From Archilochus colubris (taxonomy: Eukaryota > Chordata > Aves > Apodiformes > Trochilidae), in assembly GCA_023079485.1 (NCBI GenBank), contig CM041085.1:95491115-95555114 (forward strand): DNA of 64,000 bases, in the 5' to 3' direction. How positions within the stretch are numbered: the stretch's first letter is position 1; every line of letters begins with the position of its first letter. Positions 13,447-24,243 of this stretch are shown here, in pieces. Position numbers and translations under genes: made by a program. The notes beneath the pieces were generated by a model, which ran no database searches, was not told where the DNA came from, and was given only the letters and a program-made list of their open reading frames with translations.

Positions 13447-14064
13447 TGTCCTGGTTTGAGAAAACCAAGATAAAAATCTGCCAGGGGCCACACGGACCCA
13501 GAGGGTCCCGGAGCCCCGCTCGGTGCCGAACCGGGGGTTGAGGGTGGGTCAGGTCACCACAGGGACCAATCACAGCGCTGCTGCCCGGGGCGGGGAGCGG
13601 TGCGGAATGGCGCCCCTCAGGGGACTTCTCTGGCGGCGGTGTTGCCGGGGTCGGGGTTTTTGTGTTTCTTTGCCTCTCCTGCACCCCGTTTTCTTGCCCA
13701 GTAAGATCATTGCTCATCGGGACAGGTTGCCTCCTCCTGCCTCCCTGAGCAGGGCTGGGGAAACTGTTCGAAGGCTTTTGTGGGCTGTCACTGGGACCCC
13801 GGGCTCAGGCAACCCCCACCTGCTGCTGAGTCCCCTGTGGGACTTCTGTATGAAAGTAATTACTGATTGAGTGAGGAACAAGGATTCTATACTTACATGT
13901 ATTGTAATTCACCATCATTATTCTTATTTTGTTATACCTATTCTAGTTTGTTTCTAAACCTTAAAGTCTCTTTCCTTTATTTCTCTTTTTATCTTCCCCT
14001 GGGAGCATACTGGGGGGATAACAAGAGATCATATGTCACCTGGTTAATGGCTAAAACTGTGACA
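13447..14064 (+). repeat. 3' LTR of the endogenous retrovirus (about 618 bp)
   Basis: It starts TGTCCTGGTTTGAG immediately after the pol remnant and ends AAACTGTGACA, so it has the TG...CA termini and short imperfect inverted ends expected of an LTR. The first 350 bases (13480-13830) are GC- and CpG-rich, in contrast to the AT-rich intron, and the last 200 bases are pyrimidine-rich. No second copy was found in the window. The right border is inferred from the terminal motif. Confidence 0.75.
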
Positions 14065-14181
14065 CCCTACCAGGAGTACAAGGGACCTTATTCATATAGA
14101 CATTCAGCTATTTAAACACATGCAACTCAACTTGGAAAAACAACCTTCAAGAACAGTGCTGTTAGATGGCCAAAACCAGTT

Positions 14182-14212
14182 GGGGGGGGAGGGGGGAGGG
14201 GAGAGGGGGTGG
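14182..14212 (+). other. G-quadruplex-prone tract
   Basis: Runs of 8, 6, 4 and 5 G are separated by one to three bases, which fits the G3+N1-7 rule several times over. The tract is 118 bp beyond the LTR end and is followed at once by AATAAA (14213-14218). DLGAP2 pre-mRNA would carry the C-rich complement. Confidence 0.85.
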
Positions 14213-14759
14213 AATAAAACATTGAAATAATATTTATAAATGCTTCACCATTTCTTACAGTCACCTCCTTTCAGGAGAAATGGTATAGACCATTCAGGAA
14301 AGGAGCCAGGTTTGCCCTAGGCAGCAAGCCTGCAGCACAGCAGCTGAGTGTGTGGTCATTACAGCCCCATGTGTGTATTCCTGGCAGTCCTGTCTGACAG
14401 ATGCAACTGGACTGAGTGTACAAAATAATAAGTTACTCCTGGCTGAAAACTTCTTCAGACCCAGCAACACCTTTGGGTAACAACTGCAAAGGTCAGCCTT
14501 CAGCCTGAGTGAGGTGAATGTCAAAAAACAATTTAGCAACGTACTATACTAATGTTAAAAAGGACGACAATTCCCCCTGATTAAAGGGCAGTGAGATCAT
14601 GGCCTCTCTTTTCTACTCCTAGCTTTGACATTTCTACAGTAATAGGCACTTGTTTTGGCAGCTTTAAGAAAATACTGAATCTGAAATCTTTCCACTCTTG
14701 TTTAGAAAAAAGCTTCAGCATTTCATTTCAGCCAAGAAGAGCATCCTAGCACATGGCCA

Positions 14760-14870
14760 TGGAATCACAGAACCACAGAATATTTACGTTGGAAGAGACC
14801 CCCAAGATCATCCAGTCCAACCTTTGACCAGCACCATAATCTAACTACTAAACCAAGTAGCCATGTTGTA
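14760..14870 (-). mobile_element. CR1 LINE 3' end fragment
   Basis: On the plus strand, GGAATCACAGAACCACAGAA is followed by GTTGGAAGAGACCCCCAAGA and TCATCCAGTCCAACC, the reverse complement of a CR1 3' end. Only about 110 bp can be recognised. Confidence 0.85.
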
Positions 14871-15489
14871 TCATGTTGTAACAGTAATACAAGACATCAG
14901 TAATCTGAGACCACCCTTTGGACAGGGCTTTATGTCATTATTGATTGAATGTATTTTCTGTTTGTTTGGGGGTCTTTTCCCCCTTTTGGAAAGGGTAATT
15001 AAGAAGTGTTCTCTTTTTTGTGACACAAGAAACTATCAGCATTCTGTAAACACAGAGGAGTGTCAGCTTTACTAAATCCTTCCTGTTTAATATTCTTAAA
15101 ATTATACATGCAATGCTTCAGATAGATGACAGGCAGAGAGAAAATTGTAAGGAACAATTAGGAGTAGTTGAGCTCGCTGCTCTGTACAATAGGGCCTGTA
15201 CCCTTACTAACCTGAGGAACAACTCCACAGAGTGGCCCCAGGTGCTGGAGCAGCTGTTGCAGGCTGAAAATGGACTGTGAGGCATTAACTGTCCCACTAT
15301 CTCCCTTATTGTCTGGGCATTACACATCTCTCTTGACTGGGAGGGCACAGGGACATCTGAGACATCCTTGTGGGACTTTAGTGGGCTGTAGAAAGCAAAA
15401 CGATACTGCACATGTCCATGCTGATTTATAAGGCAGACCACCCTGCTGTCCCAGTACCTATGCTACCTTTTCATCTCTGCTATGCATAT

Positions 15490-15872
15490 AGGCTGAGAGA
15501 ATTGAGATTGAGAAGGCTCTGAGGAGACCTTACAGTGTCCTTCCAGTACCTGAAGGGGGCCTACAGGAAAGCTGGGGAGGGATTCTACATCAGGAATTAA
15601 AGTTACAGGATAAGGGGTAATGGTTTCAAACTGAACTAGAGAAGATTTAGATTAGAGATTAGGAAGAAGTTCTTTACTGTGAAGGTGATGAGACACTGGT
15701 ACAGGCTGCCCAGGGAAGCTGTGGCTGCCCTCTCCCTGGAAGTGCTCAAAGCCAGGTTGGATGGGGCCTTGAGCAACCTGGTCTAGTGGGAGGTGTCCCT
15801 GCCCATGGCAGGGGGGTTGGAACTAGATGGTCTTTAAGGTCCCTTCCAACCCAAACTATTCTGTGATTCCTG
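15490..15872 (+). mobile_element. CR1 LINE 3' fragment
   Basis: Typical CR1 3' coding and UTR sequence on the plus strand: GAAGAAGTTCTTTACTGTGA, GGCTGCCCAGGGAAGCTGTG, GGAGGTGTCCCTGCCCATGG, and a terminus ending ACTATTCTGTGATTCC. The 3' octamer occurs once. Confidence 0.9.
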
Positions 15873-18494
15873 CTGTGGAAACAACCCAGTGAATTCTGGA
15901 GAGGTAGTGGGTCATAAATTATTGTGAAGGCAGCACAGGTGATGGCAATTTGGAGGCTAGTATGCAAACTCTGCTAGCTCTGGCTGACTCTATGATATGC
16001 ATCTGTTAGTAGAGTATTGGATGTAGTTTCTGGGGTTTTGTCAAGCAAACAGATATGATCTACTTTTACAAAGATGAAGTGCTGAGGAAGGTACATTGAG
16101 TTAAAATCTATCTATTTCTGCAAACCAGATGGAGAGTGCAAAGCAGTAGCATGCCACTCGAGGGCAACGTGCTCATTTGTGGGAATCTGTCCTGCCCTGA
16201 GAAGAGTTCCTGAAATAACTAAGGGCCTAACACCTATTTATCCATTAACTTATCCTCAAAGCTCTTCTCCGTGTAGGCATAACTTAAACAAGTAAAGAGC
16301 CTCGTTGGAACTGTTGATTTTTCTTTTTCTTTTTTAAGAGATCATCTCTTGTGCTTTTCTTTCCTTCTGTAGAGAACAGCTGACATTATTACCCACATGC
16401 TTAGCAATGCCACTGCTGGAACAGATGACGCTAGTACTTAAATGCACTAGGAAGACAGGAGTGGGCTGAAGCCATTTTTAGAACAACATGCTATTTTCTC
16501 TTTTAAGGAGAGTGCTGACTCATTCACTGTACCTTGTGGTATGTTTACCTTGATTGCTTGCTGCTTCACAGGCTGTTCAATGGCTGAGGGAGGAATATTA
16601 ATCAGTGACACATAGCACTGTGCTCCAGAACGTCAGTGATGGTGAGTGCTATGCTCTTGCCTGTCTTTTGGCTTTATTGTAGGAATTACTTTTCTTTAAC
16701 TAGCATTCACAAGTATTTCAGTCCTGGAAATGGTAAGCAATGCTACTGTGTTCATCTCTTTAGCACAGCTATCTACTAGATACCCATTTTTTCTATTGGA
16801 AATCTTTGCTCCTCACTGGTTCTCACACCAGAGTAAAATTAATCAAAGTCATTGCACTGTATATGTGTTGAACCTAATTAGCCAAAACAGCTGATGAAGA
16901 CAGAAGAGATTTCACCACTCATTTATCTTTTTCTTAACGTATTTTGTATTAAAATGACATGGAAAGCAGTAGCAGCAGCTACAGCCAAAATAATACAGAA
17001 GTGTGCTTTACTTCATGTGTGATCTACTTAAGCTATTCTGCCTGTGGAGTGAGATGACAGAAATGTTTTGTGCCCAGAAATCTATTTGTACCTCAATTTG
17101 TTTGCATTCAAAACAGAAATTAAAGACCCATACATAAAAAACCTGTTGCTAATAGTTCACAAGAATCTGATAAATGCCATTAGGGTACTGTTACAAATGG
17201 CTGCTCTCTGCTCCCATGGTGCTGATTGACCTCCTGGTTCACATTACAGTTAAGCTGATTTAACAAGGTGGAGCCCAAGGGATCTTCCCATTCTTCCCCT
17301 CTCCCTTCTCTCTGCATGTTACCACCACCTCCACTGTAGTAGGAGTGATGTAAATCTGATTTGAACTGTAGATGAGAAAAATAATGAGTATTTTATACAG
17401 CTTTATTTCCACTAATTTAGTTCTCTGAGATGGTCCACTTTAGGACTAGATGACCACCCATGCTGGAACAAGGCATTTTGACTGAATCACCTCTAACTTG
17501 CAGCAGCACACTCCTTGTGCAAGGAACTACCCCAGTTGTAAGGACTGTCTGTAGAGGAGCAGGGAATGTGAAACCCTAAGAAATAAGCCAAAGGCTAAGT
17601 TTGGAGATTTACCAGGTTAAAGAAATACTGGCTTTCAACTCTAGCACATGGTTTAAGCATATAATGTGAAGACACCTTCCAAATCTCTTTTCTCATTTCT
17701 TGTTTTCAGACATCTGTGAATTTGGTAGAAGTTCACCTCTTAGAAATAAATTTCCTTTGTTCACTCTTCAGAGTTTCAGTTTTAAGGAAAAAAAGCATCT
17801 CAGTAATTGCTGTGGAAGACAAAATGAAATCCCAGAAACACAACGCAGAAAACATGGTCACAAGCACAGGCCAAAGTCACTGCCATGGCCTTCCAGTTTG
17901 GGACTCTGTACACCAAAAGTCTCCAGTGGAAAACAGAAATAGCAATATTTTATTCATGTGTCGAAAGAATAAACAAGATGGAGGCCAGTAGACAGAAAAG
18001 TTATTTGAGTACAGTGAATCCTCATGTAACTAGGTAGCAAAGTAAAAGCCATAAATGTATTGTAAATTTATAATATTAATACATAAATGTAGAATTAATT
18101 TTCATTAATCTGAAGGATGTTTATGTCTTCATATATAAGGCTACCAAAGGATGATAATTTCATGGCTTTGCTTTAAAAAGAATTGTCAAAAATATAGCTG
18201 ACATGACTCAGGAGAAATGGCTTTTAATATCATGTGTTGTAATGGTATAAACACAGAGATCCTGTGAAGGGCCTGGGGTTTTCACTAATCGGTTCGCTTG
18301 TGCACCTCAGGGAAATCTGCTGCTGCATAATCAGTTTCATAATCCCTTGCATTCTCATTTCCTTGCTCTATACTCTGGGGCAAGGGAGTAAACTCTCCTG
18401 GCTAGAGATCCTGACATGCTTCTCTACCTTTTTCAGTTTCCGAATCTAATGATTATTTTTATGCAATCATTATTTACTGATACTGTAAGAAGAG

Positions 18495-18615
18495 CCAAAT
18501 ATTCTTCCTCAGTTTTGCAGACAGAGTAACTGAAGTGTGCAGTGATTAGCAAATTAGATTTTCTAGGTCAGGGAGAGAAAGTTCATGGCAGAGCTAACAA
18601 TGGGACTTTCGTCTG
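18495..18615 (-). repeat. MIR-like ancient SINE remnant
   Basis: TTCCTCAGTTTTGCAGACAG followed by AGTAACTGAAG and later GGCAGAGCTAACAATGGGAC resembles the MIR core read in reverse (bulk tail, then the 'gcagagctgggat' segment). It is diverged, and the call is by eye. Confidence 0.5.
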
Positions 18616-19924
18616 TTCTTAGCTATAACAGTGTAACAGCACAGCATTCCTCAAAGTAGAAGTTTCAAAACTATGTATTATGACATTGACAGAATGGGGT
18701 CCCTTCAGTTTGTTTGCTCACCTTGGGCTAGTGAGTAATCCAGCCACTCATCCTGAGGGGTATCTATACTTTGAATGGCATATACAGATTTTATAGAACA
18801 TGTTAGTTTTATTTTAGAATTTTGTTACTACAGTATTCCTGTTGCAGAATTCCTGGTATTATAGCTTTTGGCACAACTATAGACTCCTTATTGTAGTAAC
18901 TGAACACTCAGGTCTTAATGAATTTCCATTATAGGATCTCTGTGAACAGGGAATGGCTGCTATCCAATTTTTAAAGTGGCTTAAAACCAAAGATCACTGA
19001 GAAAGTATCTGATGCAGCAAAAATTTAAATTCACATCTCCTAGGTTTTAAGCTGGATGAACCTAGCAGTGTATTACTTAATTACTGGATGAAAATTCCTT
19101 TCTGTACCAATCCCAAGTTTGCAAAAAGCATTAAAAAATTACTGCAAAAAAACGTGCTTTCCTGCTCTCTGGTCTTGCCAAAGGACTTGGTCTGAAGCTT
19201 AGTCATAACCAAGCTAGTTTGTAAACTCAGTGTTTCACATTCACTTGAGGATGCTGTTATAGTGTGGGACTAATGAGAAGGCCATGAAAAGTGAAAACTG
19301 GTGGCTTCTGCAAAGAAAAGTAAATGTAGAGTGGGGAACAGGAAGCAATGAACTGTCACAAGAAGGAAAGCACAAAACACAGCAAAGATGTAAAGGGACC
19401 AGAGCTGTCTGTGTAGAAGTAGGAGCACAGCAAGTTAAGGCCAAAGGAAGCCATACTTAAACTTCTCTGTAATCTTGAAGCCAGATATGTGATTTTAGAA
19501 CACAGACACAAGTTGAAGTGTCTGCTTCCAGTTCTGGCTTGTTGAGTTAGATTAGGGAAGTGCAGGCTGTTTTACATACATGAGTACTGTACTTGGATCT
19601 GATAAAATATCACAGCTGTCAGCCTAAATTGGAATCAATTTGCATAGTAATGCTATGAGGCTTGCAATTTCTTTATTTTCCTTTCTCTGCAATGAGGAAC
19701 TTTCCCTGTTTCAGTAGGTAAGATTGACCCTGGATGTCTGCATAATTGTTTCAAAAACTCTGGCTCTTCAAGTATGACTTATTACTATTGGTCCTCTATT
19801 GCTCCATGGGGAGAGAGCTCTACACGGAAGTACAGCAGTTGCTAGTCCACAGGAACTGAAAAATCTCAACATTCGTATATCTAGAGTAGAGATTTGCCCA
19901 TGTCAGTGTGAGAATCAGTTAAGT

Positions 19925-19952
19925 TCTACAGAAAGAGATCTACAGAAAGAGA
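19925..19952. repeat. Perfect 14-bp tandem duplication
   Basis: The unit tctacagaaagaga occurs twice in direct succession. Confidence 0.9.
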
Positions 19953-21042
19953 AGTTCCTTACAAAGAAATAAAAGAGAAGGCACTCAGAACAATGTGGGC
20001 TTGGAAGGCTGCACTTGGTAAAACTACGGAAGGGAACAATTGTATGCTACATTTTTTTCCACTGGCAAAGCTAGCTGAAGAAATTATCCTTCCAGCTACT
20101 CCATCCTTTCTGTTCTGCTCCCACTGCAGTACTTTGTACACCCTGATGTGCTAACGACACTTGCCATATGACACTTGTGCTTGACCCTGGCCATGTAAAT
20201 GATGTAAGTGTCTAAAATTAAAATTTGGAAGATAATTTTAAAAAATCCAACAAAACCAAACCCCAAACCCCATCACTTTATCATTCAAATCATTGTGCAG
20301 CATAGATGTCTATACTACCATGACTTTGGGGTGCCAAATGGCAGAAAGCTGTAGGTATCGAGGTAGGAGAAAGTGGGATCTTGGTTGTTGCTAAAGAAAA
20401 TGGTGCAGAACACTACAACCAGTTTGAGTACCAGGCATGAAGTGCTTCTCTCCTTGAGGCACCCACATAACTTTTAACAAGGACAGCTTATAGTTTCAAG
20501 AGGTTCAGTTCAGTATCATTTTGGGTGACCCAGTCACAAAAAGGGAAACTGTGAGTTATCATCATCACAACAAAGAAATTCAGTACTGCAGTAAATCAGT
20601 TCTCCTTGTTGCTTGAACAACCTGGAAAAAGGGAATAAAATAGCTCTAAAATAGAAATTTATACAGCCTGTTTTTAAAATTACTCATTTACATGTGTATT
20701 TGACACTTTTCCACGCTGTCAGACTGCTGGAAGAACTGCCCCTTTTTAAGTCTGATATATGGACTTCATTGAGGTTTCAGTGTGACCTTCAAAGATGAAA
20801 ACACACCCACTAACCTTAAACTAATTTGTATCATACTAGTTTCATTTAGTTTTTAATATATGTCCTATAAACCAAGACAAAATCTGGAGTTTTCTTACTC
20901 TCATGGAATATCTGCATTATGTGAGCAGTACAGACATCCTTTAAGAGATACACAGGTTACCCTTGTATTTTCTCATGATGACTTAATGGCATAAACTGTG
21001 AAGCTTTTTCCATTACAAATATACAGAAAATCTTTCTCTTAC

Positions 21043-22112
21043 CTGAAGGTAATGACATGGCCTCAAGGAAGGTTTGATTTCCTGATGAACCAGAGGCTTA
21101 TCTAAATTCAGCGATGATTTGCGATAAGCTTCTTTAGCCTGACTTACTGTAAGCGTGGACCAAGAACTCCTTTTCATATATTTACTATCAGGGGTCATTG
21201 CCAGCCCTTCACAAGCTGAACATTTCACATCATTGTTACTTTTGGAAGTCTTCAATGAGAGATCCCCAAAATGCCCCTGGAGTGCCTCAGGGTAGCAATG
21301 GGATATATGATCTGCATGGTGCCTATTTACCACGCTAGGGGTTCGGTAAGTGCTATCGCTGTCCAAATTGTCATCAGAGCTCCACCAGCTGCTCATTCCA
21401 GATTTATGCTTGCTTTCTGGTTTTCGCTCCTTACTTTTACTCCTTTTGCTATGCTTGGAATGGTGCCCGTGATGGTGATCGTCCCCTCGACTGTCTCCCT
21501 TTGTTCCATTAACGTTGCCCTTGGAAGAGCCTTCCAGAGAATGAGACTTAGTAAAAAGTTTCTGGACTGAATGAACGAGATGGCGGATTCTTCCCGGGCT
21601 CTCGCTGCGTTGTTCCGCAGCCGTTGAGGTCCTCTGGTACTGTAAAGTGTGAAACCCATCCCGGTGAAGAGGGAGTTGTTTCTCAAATTGGTCCAAAAGA
21701 TTGGCGGGAATGCGGTTAATCTTAGGGTTACCGTGAGACATGGTGCAGTCGTCTCTTGAGTCGTAGTGTGAGCTGTAGTGCATTCTGGGGAAAGTGCTAC
21801 TTGACATGTGATCGCCCATCACCATGGGCATCATCATGCACTCGGAATGGATGGAGCTGCGTGGCGAGCAACGATGGTGGTCCATCGGGCAACTCTCCGT
21901 GGGGCTGAGAAGATACGGCTGCCTTGTCTCCTGCCCATGGTGGATATGGTCGTGGGTGTGTTCACAATCTTCAGGGGATGCTAAACCACAAGTATGAGCT
22001 GAACATAACTGTGGTTGGTTGCGACTACCAGATAATCCTTTCATATTCCTCGGAGCAGGAGAGTATCTTTCTTCATTGAAGTGCTGAGAAGGTGACCATG
22101 AGTACTGCTGGT
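21043..22112 (-). CDS. DLGAP2: DLGAP2 large N-terminal coding exon (1070 bp)
   Basis: DLGAP2 is a postsynaptic density scaffold that links PSD-95 family guanylate-kinase domains to SHANK proteins at excitatory synapses. The acceptor is CTGACAG|AC (AG at 22114-22113) and the donor CTTCAG|GTAAGAG (GT at 21042-21041). Two starts are possible: reading through from the 66-bp exon (22 in-frame codons before the Met), or initiation at the ATG at 22044 that gives MKGLSGSR, the conserved start of short DLGAP isoforms. Counting from that Met, 334 residues are encoded: a His/Cys-rich part (14-60), NRIPANLLDQFEKQLPLHRD and following (110-138), SPGRIRHLVHSVQKLFTKSH (149-168), a His/Lys/Ser-rich basic tract (187-214), WWSSDDNLDSD (220-230), CSACEG (275-280), a WSTLTVSQAKEAYRKSS block (295-311) and CHYLQ at the end. 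DLGAP2 is chosen over DLGAP1 because of STFPRMHYSSHYD, the His-rich tract and the upstream QYSWSP segment. There are no stops or frameshifts. Confidence 0.97.
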
Positions 22113-23515
22113 CTGTCAGAAGAACATATAAAATCTGTTATGTGTCTGATGGAAAGATTAACTTGCAAAATCCAATTATATTGCAAAAATAAGCATTTTT
22201 TTCTCTACGATTGAGATGGAAAGTCTCACCACTTAAGGAATTTCATTCACCAATTTAAAACTGGTTAAAATTGCTCTCTACAAGCAAATTACAGGGTGAA
22301 TGCACCCCCCTTCCCATTTGCAAAGTTGTCTGCTAGCAGTTCTAATTTTATGAAGTTATTAATTATGCAAATTTACTCAAATAGATTTAAGGAATACATT
22401 CAAATATTGAGTTTTATATTTGATATTTGAAATTCATATATGTCAAGCTTGGTGGCTAGTCATTTAAGTTATATGGGTCTAAAATCTCTATCTGTGGCTT
22501 CTCAGCTGAATATCTTAACCTAAACGCATCCTTTCTCCATGGAGCCATTTTCATATCACAAACAACATTTTCATAAATGAATCTCAGCTTCAGGATCCCA
22601 TATTTGCTATTCATAAACATATATAACAAACAGCAAAGAGAAAAAAAATTGCACATGCTGAAATAAAGCTTAATTTTTTTATCAGTAAACAGTTTATAAA
22701 TAAGCACTTCATACTATTCAAACTTCTGTTATCCTTAGTCCAGAAGTATTGCTGTTCCCATACATGTAAAGTCTTCTCTATTAGGCAGTTTTCCCCTTTT
22801 TATGTCCAAATCACAAAACATTTATTTATTGGTCTGTCTTATTCCTGGCAAAATAAATATCTCTAAGTACAAGCTATGGGTTTCTACATACTTGATTATT
22901 TGTTCCTATGGATCACGTGCTCCAAGTTGTGGTTACTAAACAAGCATGATTACTAAATAAGTGTAGCTTGTAAGCAAAGATTTTGATATGCAAGCCTTTG
23001 ATTTTTTTCTCTCATGCAATTTCTTGCAGCTGTCAAATGCTACAAACAGAAAATTAAAAAACCCAGAAATGCTTCAATTTGATTTTTGCATTCACTTTCC
23101 CCCTTCAATTTCAGCTTATTTAAGCAGCATTTCAGAAGCAGACAAAGACATAGGATGCAAGACAATCCTTTAAAGGATCACGCAGATGCACAAGTGTTTA
23201 TAAAACCCACTTAGCAGTCTTTTTGCAAATTTGCTCTATAAAGAATCTAAATAATCTTGCACAGGTGCCCGACACAAGGAATTTGAAGGCCCCAGCCACA
23301 GTGAAAGACACAGAATATGTACTCATTATATGTAACAACATAACTGGATGCTGGAGATTAACCTATAGAGATAACACAGTAGCCAACAGCACTTTGAGGG
23401 GTTTCTAAGTACAAGACAAAACTCTCCTATATCATATTCCCACTGCTGGTGAGACCTCAAAGGCTGGATATGACAATGAAACAGATCAATAGCTGTATCA
23501 CTTTAATTTGATTAA

Positions 23516-23541
23516 AAAAAAAAAAAAAGAAAAAAAAAGAG
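23516..23541 (+). repeat. A-rich run
   Basis: Two poly-A runs are separated by a G. There is no adjacent recognisable retroposed sequence. Confidence 0.85.
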
Positions 23542-24074
23542 TCATAATTTCAGTAGAGAGTCCAATTTCTCTTAGCATCACTAATCCCATAACCTAAATG
23601 CTCAAAATTTCCTATAGAGGAAGATGCTCTGATAGTTTTATTACACACTAACTTCAACAGAGCTCCGCATAATGTTTTAAAATGAATGTAGCATTAAAAT
23701 AATAAACAATAAAGTATTCTTCCTCTTAGGCATAATCCTGCCATACTAAAGTCAAAAATGGATTTAACCAAATGTCACCTCCAGACTGTCATGGTCTAAA
23801 ACTGATGTGTGTGTTCACATATATAATTTTCTGTTTCTATTTTGGTTTTATACCAGTTTATTTTATTCAATTCTTGGCTATTTTGCCATTAAAAAAAAAA
23901 AAAATTACTGTTTTTTTACTCAGTCTGCTGTACTAATTAAGTTACAACACTCGCATAAATTACAAAAACAAAATATAAGTTCATTAGAGATAACAATTTT
24001 GATTATGCAATTAAAAGTACAGCTATATATAGACAAAGTAGTAAATTATAACAGTGCACTGGGACTCAGCCACT

Positions 24075-24086
24075 TATGTATGTATG

Positions 24087-24117
<31 letters not shown>

Positions 24118-24160
24118 TTATCTATCTGTCTATCTGTTACTATCTATCTATCTGTCTATC
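24075..24160 (+). repeat. (TATC)n tetranucleotide microsatellite
   Basis: A TATG start passes into a pure TATC tract, followed by interrupted TATC/TGTC units. The 138-codon frame across it (YLSIYLSIYLS) comes from the repeat and is not a gene. Confidence 0.95.
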
Positions 24161-24221
24161 TTCCCATTCGTATCTATGAATGAAGGTAACTCTTGTGCTG
24201 TGTCTCAATTGCAGATGCATT

Positions 24222-24243
24222 AAAAAAAAAAAAAAAAAAAAAA
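24222..24243 (+). repeat. Poly-A run (22 nt)
   Basis: An uninterrupted A run lies 60 bp after the TATC microsatellite. I see no retrogene upstream of it. Confidence 0.9.

Larger units (their letters stand above)
12565..14064 (+). mobile_element. Endogenous retrovirus remnant: integrase end plus 3' LTR
   Basis: The element is truncated at its 5' side: no gag, protease or reverse transcriptase and no 5' LTR were found. It keeps a decayed integrase region (12571 to about 13126, with fainter remnants to about 13440) followed directly by a 3' LTR. It lies antisense to DLGAP2. The family looks like the ERVL-type elements widespread in birds, but the exact class needs a library search. It is an old, non-functional genomic copy. 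Confidence 0.8.
5312..21042 (-). other. DLGAP2: DLGAP2 intron between the large exon and the 212-bp exon (15.7 kb)
   Basis: Both borders are set by consensus splice sites. 5312-9817 holds nothing recognisable beyond AT-rich unique sequence; a 130-codon frame at 8979-9371 has no recognised family. 9818-10565 holds two CR1 copies, 10704-10738 a T-rich run, 10950-11065 a MIR-like remnant, 12565-14064 the retroviral remnant, 14182-14212 a G tract, 14760-14870 and 15490-15872 CR1 pieces, and 18495-18615 a MIR-like remnant. 15873-18494 and 18616-21042 hold no recognised element. Confidence 0.85.

Noticed and set aside
21271..21686. Open frames of 97-99 codons on both strands inside the large DLGAP2 exon
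   Set aside because: They are shadow frames of the real DLGAP2 coding sequence, which has conserved motifs and correct splice borders.
23787..23810. TGTCATGGTCTAAAAC, considered as the start of another LTR
   Set aside because: Only the first few bases resemble an LTR start; no LTR body or CA end follows.
23807..24223. 138-codon plus-strand open frame
   Set aside because: Half of it is translated TATC microsatellite (YLSIYLSIYLS) and the rest is A/T-rich intron; no domain or splice support.
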